IMG/VR virus record: IMGVR_UViG_3300023174_002304
Location: 1-33,264 of that record
From: a virus
Length of the DNA: 33,264 bases
Strand: one strand, 5' to 3'
In this document: positions 22,753-31,344 of the stretch, piece after piece
How the letters are laid out: each line of letters opens with the position of its first letter
Numbering within the stretch: position 1 is the first letter of the stretch
Notes under the pieces: model-generated
Database searches by the model: none
Told to the model about the DNA's origin: nothing
What the model saw: the letters and a program-made list of their open reading frames with translations, nothing else
Position numbers and translations under genes: made by a program

Positions 22753-23453
22753 TTGTGTTTACTAAATGCAAAATCAGAAGCCTTCACAAAATGTTCTGGT
22801 GATTTATGCACCATATCAGCAAACTTTTTCTTGTTATCATCATTCAACGCATTATGCACATTTGTAATTGCCGATGCGGTATAGTGGTCAACTTTGCGAG
22901 TATGACCAGAAGCAAATTTAACTGACTTAGCTTGTTTATTCTTTACAATCTTATGTAGGGTATCCATAACAGCTTCTTCCAATTCAACACTTTCGTTTTG
23001 TTGTAATGGTCCTGTAATTGGTAATCCATAAGGTACAGTAAAAAATCTGTTTAACTTATCATTGAAATATAATGCCACTCTTGTTCCATCTGGAAACAAA
23101 CGAATAGACTTACGTTTCAATATTAATGCAACAGGTGGATCTGGCGGGGTATCAATTGATGCTTCCACCAAATCTGTTGTGATAATTTCATCTTCACGAA
23201 CTGCACGGCGAGCTTGTGTATTGATTTGTTTATTATTAGAAAGTAAATCTACCATCTTAGTGAAAAGATTTTGAATAATCATTCTATCGGCATTATTAAA
23301 GTTAGGTCTTTCTTCACTCATCTTATCTAAGATTTTGTGAATACGTTGCATCTGTGCCTTATTGGCAAGACCTGCTCGTACCAAAACATCAAACTTTGAA
23401 TAGTCTGATGTTTCTTCTTCAACAATAGATTTAAATTCTAATAGAGATTTCAT
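22749..23453 (-). CDS. Uncharacterised conserved head-module protein
   Basis: A 234-residue protein. The N-terminal half (SKFDVLVRAGLANKAQMQRI, then KILDKM and FNNADRMIIQNLFTKMVDLL) is helical and recalls a protein commonly found between gp20 and gp21 in T4-like environmental phages. The C-terminal third has TLHKIVKNKQAKSVKF and a Lys/His-rich helical tail. There is a PPDPP stretch near residue 102 that separates the halves. The function is unknown; prohead core or portal-associated assembly factor is inferred from position. It overlaps the gp67-like gene by 4 bases at its start and the basic protein by 4 bases at its end. Confidence 0.68.
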   Translation of the reverse strand: MKSLLEFKSIVEEETSDYSKFDVLVRAGLANKAQMQRIHKILDKMSEERPNFNNADRMIIQNLFTKMVDLLSNNKQINTQARRAVREDEIITTDLVEASIDTPPDPPVALILKRKSIRLFPDGTRVALYFNDKLNRFFTVPYGLPITGPLQQNESVELEEAVMDTLHKIVKNKQAKSVKFASGHTRKVDHYTASAITNVHNALNDDNKKKFADMVHKSPEHFVKASDFAFSKHK

Positions 23454-23632
23454 GCAGCTTCTGTATCGTCTTCTTGTTCTTCTTCATTGTCATTGAATAG
23501 TGTTTGTGCAATATCAATTTTTCTTGCATTTAAAGCATCAAATGCTCTAGTCGATAACATATCAGTTAATGTATCTTTTGCTTCAGCTGCATTACCAACT
23601 GAAACACTATTAATAAAATCAATCGTTTCCAT
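23450..23632 (-). CDS. 67: gp67-like prohead core protein
   Basis: A 60-residue protein directly after the portal gene, where T4 has gp67 (80 residues). It shares the arrangement of T4 gp67: a helical N-terminal part with the segment RAFDALNARKIDIAQTLFN and an acidic C-terminal tail (DNEEEQEDDTEAA), shorter than in T4. gp67 is a structural core protein that affects head length and is cut by gp21. A late-box variant (ACTAAATA at 23658-23651) and AGGAGA precede the ATG. Confidence 0.75.
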   Translation of the reverse strand: METIDFINSVSVGNAAEAKDTLTDMLSTRAFDALNARKIDIAQTLFNDNEEEQEDDTEAA

Positions 23633-23642
23633 ATTTATTCTC

Positions 23643-25304
23643 CTATTTCTTATTTAGTCTTGATGCCAACTTTTCCGCATCTGCATCAAGCATTGGTGTT
23701 TTAGATTCTGTTGAATCTTCTTCTGCCGTATTATCTACAGGTGGATTAGCATCTGTTTCTGCCTGTTGTTGTTCTTGTCCTGGTATTGGTATAGTTGGTC
23801 CACCAATGCCGGCTTTGTCTTCTTTGGCAATCTGTTTGTCCATTTGTGAAATGTCTTCATCAGATAGTTGAAGAATCTTTCTTCTAACCCATTCAGCTGA
23901 ATAGTAACGACCAATGTATGGATCAACAACTTGTAATAGACCTAATCTTTCACGCAATAATTCTGCATCACGCAATTCTGTGAAGTTATTATCTTTCTTA
24001 TAATCGTAATAAATATCTTCTCTAAATCTATCCCACTCATCTGATGTACAGATACCTTTAAGAACTAATTGAATTCTTAAAGCGTGGTCAAAAATCTGAG
24101 AGAACTTATTACGCAGTCTAATAATAAACTTTGTAAACTTAACTTCATCTCTTGTAACTTCAGTTGTACGACCAATACCTATCATACCACCTTGTTGTGG
24201 TTCTAAACGGCTAATAGGTACATTTAATGCGTTTAATAGTTTCTGTCTGAAGTACTTAACGTCTTCTAACTCACCAAGGTTTTGACCTGCAGGTAATGTA
24301 GTAATCTCTGTACCCTTACCACCTTCACGGCGAGGCAACCAGAAGTCTTCTAACATAGACATATGTTTGCGATCATCACGCAATTCACCAGTCTGTGCAT
24401 CATAGACCATCTTGTTACGATACTTCAACATAACATCACGCAAGTATTGTTCAGCCTTACCTTTTGGTAAGTTACCAACGTCAATATAAAAAATACGGCG
24501 CTCAGGTGCTCTTGATATACGATAGATAACTACCGCATCTTCAATCATACGCAACTGATTAAGGGGTTTAATTGCCTTATGTAAGTATGAAATAACAAAT
24601 GTATTTTTTGCATCCATCATACCAGAGTTTACGTTAATAACGGACTCTGTAGCAATACGAAGACCAGAATTTACTTCTGATGTGAAACTCTGTGCAGATG
24701 GAGCTCTGTCGTTATAGACATAGTACTCTGCAATAGATTGAATGATTTGAGCCCCACTTTTTGGATCTCTCATCTTTTTAACCTCACGCACTTTACGAAT
24801 CTTGCGTGGATCAATATATCTTAATTCTTGTATACCATTTTTAGGATTAGATTCATCTATTACAACATGGTAATAAATTCGTCCATCGATATACCAACGC
24901 TTAAACAGATCATCAGAAAGATTACCAAAGTTGAGCATCTTTAAGACGTTCTCAAATTCTTCAACAATTCTTTTCTTAATTGTTTCTGGTTGTTTCAACT
25001 TATCAAGTATAATATCAACTGTACGACCAGTTACATCATGCGTGATAGCTTCATTAACAATATCATCAATCGCCATTTCAAGCTCAGGATGATTTGCCAT
25101 TTCACGATATCGGGTAATTAATTCAAGTTCATTGCGAACAGCACCCTCTAAGTCTACATACGTTCCGTAGTAGGCATTTTGCGTTATCGTTACCGCACCG
25201 TCATCTAACGATTCCGTTGGAAGTGCGAAAGAAGGTTGCTCAGGGTTTTGTACCTGAACAACATCTTTATTTCCGAGTGTAAACCCGAATAGTTTAATTG
25301 CCAT
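23643..25304 (-). CDS. 20: gp20 portal vertex protein
   Basis: A 553-residue homologue of the T4 portal (524), the dodecameric ring through which DNA is packaged and to which neck proteins bind. Conserved blocks include HPELEMAIDDIVNEAI, FKRWYIDGRIYYHVVID, LRYIDPRKIRKVRE, RAPERRIFYIDVGNLPKGKA and FWLPRREGGKGTEITTLPAG, which are the gp20 signature segments. The C-terminal 70 residues are Gln/Asp/Glu-rich and probably disordered. The gene is separated from gp19 by a 47-base gap with a UUCG terminator, but no exact late box is found right in front of it. Confidence 0.97.
   Translation of the reverse strand: MAIKLFGFTLGNKDVVQVQNPEQPSFALPTESLDDGAVTITQNAYYGTYVDLEGAVRNELELITRYREMANHPELEMAIDDIVNEAITHDVTGRTVDIILDKLKQPETIKKRIVEEFENVLKMLNFGNLSDDLFKRWYIDGRIYYHVVIDESNPKNGIQELRYIDPRKIRKVREVKKMRDPKSGAQIIQSIAEYYVYNDRAPSAQSFTSEVNSGLRIATESVINVNSGMMDAKNTFVISYLHKAIKPLNQLRMIEDAVVIYRISRAPERRIFYIDVGNLPKGKAEQYLRDVMLKYRNKMVYDAQTGELRDDRKHMSMLEDFWLPRREGGKGTEITTLPAGQNLGELEDVKYFRQKLLNALNVPISRLEPQQGGMIGIGRTTEVTRDEVKFTKFIIRLRNKFSQIFDHALRIQLVLKGICTSDEWDRFREDIYYDYKKDNNFTELRDAELLRERLGLLQVVDPYIGRYYSAEWVRRKILQLSDEDISQMDKQIAKEDKAGIGGPTIPIPGQEQQQAETDANPPVDNTAEEDSTESKTPMLDADAEKLASRLNKK
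23651..23658 (-). promoter_or_regulatory. Candidate late promoter box (ACTAAATA)
   Basis: Two mismatches from TATAAATA, overlapping the last codons of gp20 and 19 bases before the gp67-like ATG, the same spacing as the box in front of the tube-fold gene. Coding constraint could also explain it. Confidence 0.35.
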
Positions 25305-25318
25305 TAAATATCCATTCT

Positions 25319-25349
25319 ATAAAAATGGAGAAGGACCGAAGTCCATCTC
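25319..25349 (-). terminator. Terminator between gp19 and gp20
   Basis: On the minus strand, GAGA-U-GGAC, a UUCG tetraloop, then GUCC-U-UCUC form an eight-pair stem with one U-U mismatch, followed by CCATTTTT. The extra-stable UUCG loop and the location a few bases after the gp19 stop support termination of the gp18-gp19 transcript, perhaps incompletely. Confidence 0.75.
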
Positions 25350-25351
25350 TC

Positions 25352-25897
25352 TTAAATCACGTTATCGGCTACTGATTCCCACCATTGATAGGTGAGAGTC
25401 ACAGAGAACTCCTCAATCGTATCATTAGAACCCCAATCTACATCGATTGGTGTTAGGTCTGATGGGAACAAACCGATGAACTTGTATTTCTTCAATTCAC
25501 TGCCTGTTTTACCAAATTGTGTAACTTCACCATCGACTGTGTAACCACCTGGTGTTAATGCAGCTGGATTACGAACATTCAATCCATGACTGTTTATACC
25601 TTGCATCCAACGCTCGAAAGCATTACGGATAACAAAGTCTTCATCATTGATGACTGTGATTGTCCAATCGGCAAATGTTCTGTTACCAACAAACTTCAAT
25701 TCACGACCAAAGTATTGAACTGGCACAACACCTAGCGTAGAGCCAGGCAATTGTGCAGTCTTACACATGAAAGTTGTTTTAGCTTGTGCAGTTCCTGGCG
25801 CTGAGAACGCAGGAAACGGCAAAGATACTTCGAATAGATTTGGACGGGCACCGTCACCAACTAGTTGGGAACGGAATTCGTTTACGTTAAAAGCCAT
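25352..25897 (-). CDS. 19: gp19 tail tube protein
   Basis: A 181-residue inner tail tube subunit (T4 gp19 is 163). The C-terminal signature FPSDLTPIDVDWGSNDTIEE followed by FSVTLTYQWWE is diagnostic of gp19 in T4-like phages. The N-terminal part has NLFEVSLPFP and KTAQLPGSTLG. It follows gp18, with 26 bases between, a ribosome binding site AGGAGAAAT, and a near-consensus late box AATAAATA that overlaps the gp18 stop. Confidence 0.97.
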   Translation of the reverse strand: MAFNVNEFRSQLVGDGARPNLFEVSLPFPAFSAPGTAQAKTTFMCKTAQLPGSTLGVVPVQYFGRELKFVGNRTFADWTITVINDEDFVIRNAFERWMQGINSHGLNVRNPAALTPGGYTVDGEVTQFGKTGSELKKYKFIGLFPSDLTPIDVDWGSNDTIEEFSVTLTYQWWESVADNVI

Positions 25898-25917
25898 TTA
25901 ATTTCTCCTGTTTTCTA

Positions 25918-25925
25918 TATTTATT
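25918..25925 (-). promoter_or_regulatory. Candidate late promoter box (AATAAATA) before gp19
   Basis: One mismatch from TATAAATA, 21 bases before the gp19 ATG, overlapping the gp18 stop codon. It would give an additional tube-protein transcript. Confidence 0.5.
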
Positions 25926-27831
25926 AGAATCGCCCAACAACTTCTTCAAAACTTACGCCTGTGCGTACTGCAACAAAGTTAAGTTGGATGAAGTTAACGG
26001 AACGTGCAGGTTTAATATAGATATCACCAACAAATTGATTAGAATCAATTACATTAGGTGTATTATTAGTACCGTCACACACAACACGGAAGTCGGTGAT
26101 ACCACGGCGACCTTGTACATCACGCAAGAATGGTTCAACCAAGTTAATGAATTGTGCTCTTGTGAATTGGTCATTGAATTCAAACATCGAAGAACGTGCA
26201 GCCTTAGCGATTGATTTTTCAAGAACGATAAACAAACGGCGAACATTGATACGATCAAATACAGATGGGCGACTCAACAGAGTTTTGTCTCCAAATAGAA
26301 CTGTACCTTGTCCTTGGAATGTAGTAACAGGATTAACACCAACAACATACAAGTTGTCACGTTCTGCCTTAGTTGGATTCCAAGCTAGTTTGATAACATT
26401 CTTGATTGTACCACGGTTGAAACCACCAGGTGAGAACCATGGATCACGTTCAAGATCGGTACGAGCGCAAAGACCAGCAATATCACCATTCAACGGCACC
26501 CAACGATATACATCATTGTATCTGTCAAATTGATATTTGTATCCAGAATCAAGAACAGCGTATGATGTACTTGTTAAAGAATTGCGATATGCGATAATAG
26601 AAGCAGATTCAGAACCGGAGTTGTTAACAACTGAAACCTTAGTTGGTGACAAGAATGCCATACAGTCTTTACGAGTTTCGGCAATATTAGAAATAATATA
26701 ACCAGCAACTGTTGCGTCACCAGGACCAGAAATGATTAATCCAAAATCTACCGCATCTGGACTAGCAAATTGTGCATATGCAGTAGTGATTGCACCACTA
26801 GTCATTGTGCCATCAGCACCAGCAGTCAAAGATGCAGTAAACGGATTCTTCATGGAATCAAATGTTGTTCCGTTTGCAGCAGTTCCCCAATTTGAGCTAC
26901 CTGGTGCATGACCAGTCCACCACACATAACGTGAGCGTTGATTCAATATGTTAACATAGTAGTTTGTAGATCCGTCACCAAACTTAGCGTCAGATGCCTT
27001 AGACACAAATGCATATTTTTCTAGTACTGTATTTGCAACACCACCAGAGAATTTACCATCTTCATCAACAACGATGATATGTAATTCATCACCTGAACCA
27101 CTAGCAGCAGTTGTATAGTCAGAAGTACCTGGTGCAACACCAAAACTATCTGCATATTGCCATTTACGAAGAATTGCAGTATTAGCAACAATTGTACTAG
27201 TAACAGCAGATGAAAGAATGATTGCAGTAGTATTTACAGAAGCAACTCTAGTATATGATGAACCACCATCAACAGAAATTAAGTCTCCAGCTTGTACGTT
27301 TGCAGCTGCATTTGCAGTACCGTTTACGTTAATAACTGTAGTGCCGGAAGTTACGGCATTAGTTCTCATTGAATCTGTAACTGTTAAGTTAGCAGAGAAA
27401 GCTTGTGAAGAAGCGCAAATAGAAACACGAATACTGTTACCAAATGTACCAGCGTATCTTGCTACAACTGGTCCAAGCGATGTGTTTGCAGTAGAATAGT
27501 TTGCAAGATAATCGTCTGAATTTTTAATTAATACTGCCGCACCGTTTGCGGTCGCATTGAAAGTTGATGTGGTGTTAGCCGCACGAACAACTTTTAGATT
27601 GTTAGAATATGCAAGAAAGTTTGATGCTGAGAACCAGTATTCGTAGTTTGTGTTGTTAGGTCCACCAAATACTTCAACAAGGCGAACCTCATCAGAAATG
27701 GTAATGACTTCACCTACTGGTCCCCAAGCGAACTGTCCAGCGAAAGCGCCAACCGAAGTGGCAACGGAAGGTACAATTGTAGTCAGATCGATTTCTGATA
27801 CATTTACACCTGGTGATAGCTGAAATGCCAT
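25924..27831 (-). CDS. 18: gp18 contractile tail sheath
   Basis: A 635-residue tail sheath subunit (T4 gp18 is 659). The N-terminus FQLSPGVNVSEIDLT and the C-terminal domain with GDKTLLSRPSVFDRINVRRL, KAARSSMFEFND, and DFRVVCDGTNNTPNVID are the conserved sheath core. A variable insertion lies in the middle. Within it, residues 160-222 form a small beta module (TVINVNGTANAA, then AGDLISVDGG and a V-x-x-V-N strand) like one in gp13 of this window. An exact TATAAATA late box lies 32 bases before the ATG with AAGGAGAAAT as ribosome binding site. Confidence 0.97.
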   Translation of the reverse strand: MAFQLSPGVNVSEIDLTTIVPSVATSVGAFAGQFAWGPVGEVITISDEVRLVEVFGGPNNTNYEYWFSASNFLAYSNNLKVVRAANTTSTFNATANGAAVLIKNSDDYLANYSTANTSLGPVVARYAGTFGNSIRVSICASSQAFSANLTVTDSMRTNAVTSGTTVINVNGTANAAANVQAGDLISVDGGSSYTRVASVNTTAIILSSAVTSTIVANTAILRKWQYADSFGVAPGTSDYTTAASGSGDELHIIVVDEDGKFSGGVANTVLEKYAFVSKASDAKFGDGSTNYYVNILNQRSRYVWWTGHAPGSSNWGTAANGTTFDSMKNPFTASLTAGADGTMTSGAITTAYAQFASPDAVDFGLIISGPGDATVAGYIISNIAETRKDCMAFLSPTKVSVVNNSGSESASIIAYRNSLTSTSYAVLDSGYKYQFDRYNDVYRWVPLNGDIAGLCARTDLERDPWFSPGGFNRGTIKNVIKLAWNPTKAERDNLYVVGVNPVTTFQGQGTVLFGDKTLLSRPSVFDRINVRRLFIVLEKSIAKAARSSMFEFNDQFTRAQFINLVEPFLRDVQGRRGITDFRVVCDGTNNTPNVIDSNQFVGDIYIKPARSVNFIQLNFVAVRTGVSFEEVVGRF

Positions 27832-27862
27832 GGATTTCTCCTTTTTGTTATTGGGTCAATTA

Positions 27863-27870
27863 TATTTATA
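27863..27870 (-). promoter_or_regulatory. Exact late promoter box before gp18
   Basis: TATAAATA on the minus strand in the 60-base gap between gp17 and gp18. Predicted start near 27857 with a leader of about 25 bases. A second box-like sequence ACTAAATA lies 18 bases upstream at 27888-27881. Confidence 0.85.
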
Positions 27871-27891
27871 ACTAATACAGTATTTAGTTTT

Positions 27892-29517
27892 TTAGAATCT
27901 TGAGGATAGATATCCCTTTTCTGTCCATACATCTCCAGTATCAACTAAGACTTCCTCACGGCGCCCATCGTCAATAATACCTACAGGAGTCAAATCTTCT
28001 TCTATGAACATATTTTGTTCTGCCAACATAAGTTGTCTAACGTCTATATTCGTAGAATCTTTGAAATAAGTCTGAGCTGTCAACCAAGCAAATAGTACTA
28101 GACCCATAACCAAATCATCATTATTACCTTCTTCAGCTGCGTAACTATCACGAACTCTTACGAATGTATTCAATTCCGCAATCGTATCAAAGTCATTAAT
28201 GATTAATTTATCATTCTCAATCAGCGTTTTTAAGTTAGCACAACCAATCTTTTTGACAGTTTTAGTTGTTTTAATACCAAACGATGTTGCCCTTTTGAAA
28301 CCACCAGAGATACTTTGACCCTTGATGTGATGATGTTCCAACTTGTAGATATTCTCATACTCTAAATCATAGTGAAGAATATCTACAACTTGCTGGCCAA
28401 TGTTGTTTGTTTCAATCAATGCATAAGCCTCATTGTATTTTTTTGCAATTGAATATATTACAGTTGGAAAAAACAACAAAGGTAACTTATTATTTCTATA
28501 TTTAGCCACTTGTTTATAAGGTGTTTGTGTAACATCTACTACATTAATTGTAGAATAGTCTTGTTGAACACCTTCTGCACAATCTACGTTGGCAATATAC
28601 ATATGTCCTTGTATAGGCTGCTCATATATATCAAATCCTTCTTCTGAGTATAATGGATTAAAAAACGCCAATGAACGTAATTTAGAACCAGATATCAGAG
28701 TTGCAGATGAACCAATGAACTCTGTCTCAAACTCTTGTCTAAACTGTTCTTCAGAAGTATTACGAATCGTTTCTTCTTTCCAAGCCGCATCACGGCCTGG
28801 CACTTGTGACCAATGAACCTCAAGTGTTTTATATGTTGAACGACCCTCCGCAGCATCTACCCACATCTTATAGAAATGATTCAAACCAAATGGTGTTGAA
28901 ACAATAATAACTTTGGTAGTTTTACCAGATGAAATCACAGGGTATGTAGATGTGAAGAATTCATCTGCTAAATTCTTAGGAACGAAAGCAAATTCATCTA
29001 AGAAGATTAAGTTATAAGAACCTCCACGAACACCAGCTGCTGACGTTGCATATGCGGCAATCTTAGATTTGTTTTCTAACTCAATGTTACCTTTGTTCCA
29101 AACAATGATACCTTGTTGCAACCATACTGGTAAATACTCATACGCATATTGAACACGACCCAAAATGTCTCGAGCAAGAGCACCTTTGTTTGCAAGAATA
29201 GCAATACTGTAGTCATCCTGAAACAATACCGACCACAACATATAGCCTACAGTCGTGGTTGTTTTACCAACTTGACGAGGCATCTTTGCGATACAGAAAC
29301 GATTTTCGTGAAATGTTCTAACCATATCCTCTTGGAATGGCCACATCTCAAATGGCATTAAACCTCTGTCTACGTTAACAATCTTAACATATGTCTTAAT
29401 GAAGTAGACAGGATCCTGAGTACATTTTATAATTTCAGCAACTTGTTCCTCGGTGTAGGATATTTCTACACCAGGTTTTTTCAGATTCGAATTACCAAGA
29501 TAACCAATATCAGACAT
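27892..29517 (-). CDS. 17: gp17 terminase large subunit
   Basis: A 541-residue packaging motor ATPase and nuclease (T4 gp17 is 610). The ATPase Walker A is MPRQVGKTTT (Lys85), Walker B is LIFLDE (170-175), and the coupling motif is VSTPFG near 206. The C-terminal RNase H-like nuclease has the first Asp in YIANVDCAEG, a Glu in LIETNNIG, and the last Asp in NDDLVMG. It starts immediately after the Dps gene, with no gap, and is the last gene before the gp18 late promoter. Confidence 0.98.
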   Translation of the reverse strand: MSDIGYLGNSNLKKPGVEISYTEEQVAEIIKCTQDPVYFIKTYVKIVNVDRGLMPFEMWPFQEDMVRTFHENRFCIAKMPRQVGKTTTTVGYMLWSVLFQDDYSIAILANKGALARDILGRVQYAYEYLPVWLQQGIIVWNKGNIELENKSKIAAYATSAAGVRGGSYNLIFLDEFAFVPKNLADEFFTSTYPVISSGKTTKVIIVSTPFGLNHFYKMWVDAAEGRSTYKTLEVHWSQVPGRDAAWKEETIRNTSEEQFRQEFETEFIGSSATLISGSKLRSLAFFNPLYSEEGFDIYEQPIQGHMYIANVDCAEGVQQDYSTINVVDVTQTPYKQVAKYRNNKLPLLFFPTVIYSIAKKYNEAYALIETNNIGQQVVDILHYDLEYENIYKLEHHHIKGQSISGGFKRATSFGIKTTKTVKKIGCANLKTLIENDKLIINDFDTIAELNTFVRVRDSYAAEEGNNDDLVMGLVLFAWLTAQTYFKDSTNIDVRQLMLAEQNMFIEEDLTPVGIIDDGRREEVLVDTGDVWTEKGYLSSRF

Positions 29518-29952
29518 TTACTTCACAATGCTACGTAGCATCCATGCTTTCTTTTGATGAGCACCCAACAAGTCTTGTAGGAAGTTTGATACAGCTGGTT
29601 CACCTGCACCTTCAGCAACAACAATACCAGCACGGAGTTGAATGATATATCTGTCGTTATCATTCTTTAAATTAATCATCATAGTCAATGCATCAGGAAC
29701 AGTTGTTGCTTCATCTACAACAGATAATTCTAAAAATCTAGTAAATGATCCTGGTGCATAGGCATCCAAATATCTTATATGTTCTGCGATTGAATCGTTT
29801 TGTAGAAATACTTCATTATAAAAATTGTTTAAAAAATCGTGATATTGAGGAAAATTATTACCTTCAATATTCCAATGATAGTTGTGTGACTTCAAATACA
29901 AAGCAAAGTTTGTACCTAAAATAACTTTTAGTTGTTCAATTAATTCTTGCAT
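29518..29952 (-). CDS. dps: Dps-family ferritin-like protein
   Basis: A 144-residue Dps protein, which would form a 12-subunit shell that oxidises and stores iron with peroxide. HNYHWNIEG and QNDSIAEHIR carry the intersubunit ferroxidase residues: His26, His38, Asp53 and Glu57 have spacings 12, 15 and 4, identical to His51/His63/Asp78/Glu82 of E. coli Dps. The N-terminal Lys-rich DNA-binding tail of E. coli Dps is missing, so it more likely protects by iron sequestration than by DNA compaction. It is unexpected inside the packaging operon, between gp16 (7 bases upstream) and gp17 (no gap). Confidence 0.93.
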   Translation of the reverse strand: MQELIEQLKVILGTNFALYLKSHNYHWNIEGNNFPQYHDFLNNFYNEVFLQNDSIAEHIRYLDAYAPGSFTRFLELSVVDEATTVPDALTMMINLKNDNDRYIIQLRAGIVVAEGAGEPAVSNFLQDLLGAHQKKAWMLRSIVK

Positions 29953-29959
29953 AGTAATC

Positions 29960-30349
29960 CTATTTATTGTTCTTTAAAAACTTAACTAACTCTGTAGTAG
30001 AACCAACAAATACGGCTTTATCTACATTAATATTACCAGAATTTTTATGTTCTTGTGGTACTAAATCTTTTTTACGTTTTTGAATTTCCATCAAGTCTTT
30101 ATTTAAATCAGAAAGATTTTTGATTAGATTGGCTGCAACTTCATATGCTCTTGGGTGTTCAGATTCTTTTGCAACATGTAAAATACCCTCAACTGCATCA
30201 TTGCCTTTTTGAATCAACTCTCTAATGTTTTGACGAGCGAACTCAGCGTCATCATCAATATTGTTGATGGCAATTAATTGTGTCATTGGTTTAGTGTCGA
30301 TAGGTTCAACATCTAAAACTTCTGACAATGTTTGATTCAATTTATTCAT
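29960..30349 (-). CDS. 16: gp16 terminase small subunit
   Basis: A 129-residue protein in the gp16 position between gp15 and gp17 (T4 gp16 is 164). The central helical region with EFARQNIRELIQKGNDAVEG, then SEHPRAYEVAANLIKNL and DLMEIQKRKKDL matches the oligomerising helices of T4-type gp16, and NINVDKAVFVGSTTELVKFL matches its C-terminal block NIQNATVFMGSPTEL. It recognises concatemer DNA and stimulates gp17. It overlaps the gp15 stop by one base. The shorter length mainly reflects missing N-terminal residues. Confidence 0.92.
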   Translation of the reverse strand: MNKLNQTLSEVLDVEPIDTKPMTQLIAINNIDDDAEFARQNIRELIQKGNDAVEGILHVAKESEHPRAYEVAANLIKNLSDLNKDLMEIQKRKKDLVPQEHKNSGNINVDKAVFVGSTTELVKFLKNNK

Positions 30350-31344
30350 TATGCATTAGGGAAATTAGTTATGGTATCTGAGAAACCAAATTCATCGTCA
30401 ATCTGAGCTGTTAATGGTTTTGGTACTGTGACAATCGACATATCTTTTGTCGGTACAATATCAGTCGATTTAATAACATATGTTGCATTAGAATATTGAC
30501 CAGTTACCGCATCACCAACTTGTAAAAGTTTATTTAATTTATTGGCAATAAAAACACCGGTTGAAGTGTTACTAAAATAAACAACTTCACCAGTAAGGTC
30601 TCTTTTATCAACTCTAATAGTTTCGCCAGTTGTAAACACACCAAAACCATTTGCAGTATGCACAATGACTCTTTGTCCATCTATACTAGAAACATCTATG
30701 TAAATATTCTCAGTAGTTTGACGAATAATTTTGCCATTCTGAACTGGCGGCCAAATGTAACCTTTTGCTGTGAATGTTAAATCCCACATGATTAATCGTG
30801 TAGACATAAAGTCGCCTTCATAATCTGTAGTTGTATTTACAGAATTGAGTTTGACTGGCATATCATACTTCTGATCCATACCAGGAATAAAGTTAACTGT
30901 TACGTTAAAGTCTGGTGTGAAGAATGGTAAAATCTGTTCTAATATTTGTGTTCCGTCTTCTGTGTTTCTTACATAGATTGACATTGAAAATTCAAAGTCA
31001 TATGGTACTGGCAAATATTGTGTTTGTAAAGATGTTGTGGAAGTGTTGGCCGAAAAGTTTCTTATTGTTGTTGGTAGTTTTCTACTTGTATCATAACTCA
31101 TTCCTGTCAATTCAAATGACATTCTAGGAACAGTTGTTGCAATCGATTTTGTTAAATCTGGATCAGATGTGATTCTAGTTAGATACTTTTCTTTTGTGCC
31201 ATATGAAAGAGGTACTTTGAATATTTCATAAGCTCTTGTTCCATCTTTGTTATATCTTTGTAGTTGAATGTCGTTAAACATCGTACCAAAAGCTGTGACA
31301 ACTTTTCGTATTGTTCTATTATAAAAATGTGCATTACCTAACAT
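30349..31344 (-). CDS. 15: gp15 tail terminator/sheath stabiliser
   Basis: A 331-residue homologue of T4 gp15 (272), which caps the tail tube and sheath and joins tail to neck. Shared segments are FYNRTIRKVVTAFGTMFNDI, KVPLSYGTKEKYL, ELTGMSYDTSRK, EQILPFFTPDFN and the TFTAKGYIWPPV block. Residues about 224-293 are an additional small beta module (GVFTTGETIRV, then GDAVTGQYSNATYVI) missing in T4, which explains the greater length. It overlaps gp14 by one base. Confidence 0.96.
   Translation of the reverse strand: MLGNAHFYNRTIRKVVTAFGTMFNDIQLQRYNKDGTRAYEIFKVPLSYGTKEKYLTRITSDPDLTKSIATTVPRMSFELTGMSYDTSRKLPTTIRNFSANTSTTSLQTQYLPVPYDFEFSMSIYVRNTEDGTQILEQILPFFTPDFNVTVNFIPGMDQKYDMPVKLNSVNTTTDYEGDFMSTRLIMWDLTFTAKGYIWPPVQNGKIIRQTTENIYIDVSSIDGQRVIVHTANGFGVFTTGETIRVDKRDLTGEVVYFSNTSTGVFIANKLNKLLQVGDAVTGQYSNATYVIKSTDIVPTKDMSIVTVPKPLTAQIDDEFGFSDTITNFPNA

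Noticed and set aside
23632-23639. AATAAATA next to the gp67-like start codon
   Set aside because: It overlaps the ATG itself, so it cannot promote that gene; it is part of the AT-rich spacer after AGGAGA.
26096-26533. Open frame of 145 codons on the plus strand inside gp18
   Set aside because: Antisense to a certain sheath gene, with no ribosome binding site or promoter and a composition of reversed codons. The same reasoning removes the plus-strand frames at 31363-31767, 16359-16700, 32394-32684 and 27218-27499.
27871-27891. Inverted repeat ACTAA(A)TAC/GTATTAGT after gp17 as terminator
   Set aside because: The stem is AT-rich with a bulge and a single-base loop, and no T-tract follows on the minus strand.
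29961-29968. AATAAATA late-box-like sequence before Dps
   Set aside because: It encodes the last Asn-Lys-stop of gp16 and lies only about 9 bases from the Dps ATG, which would leave almost no leader for a ribosome binding site that sits between them.
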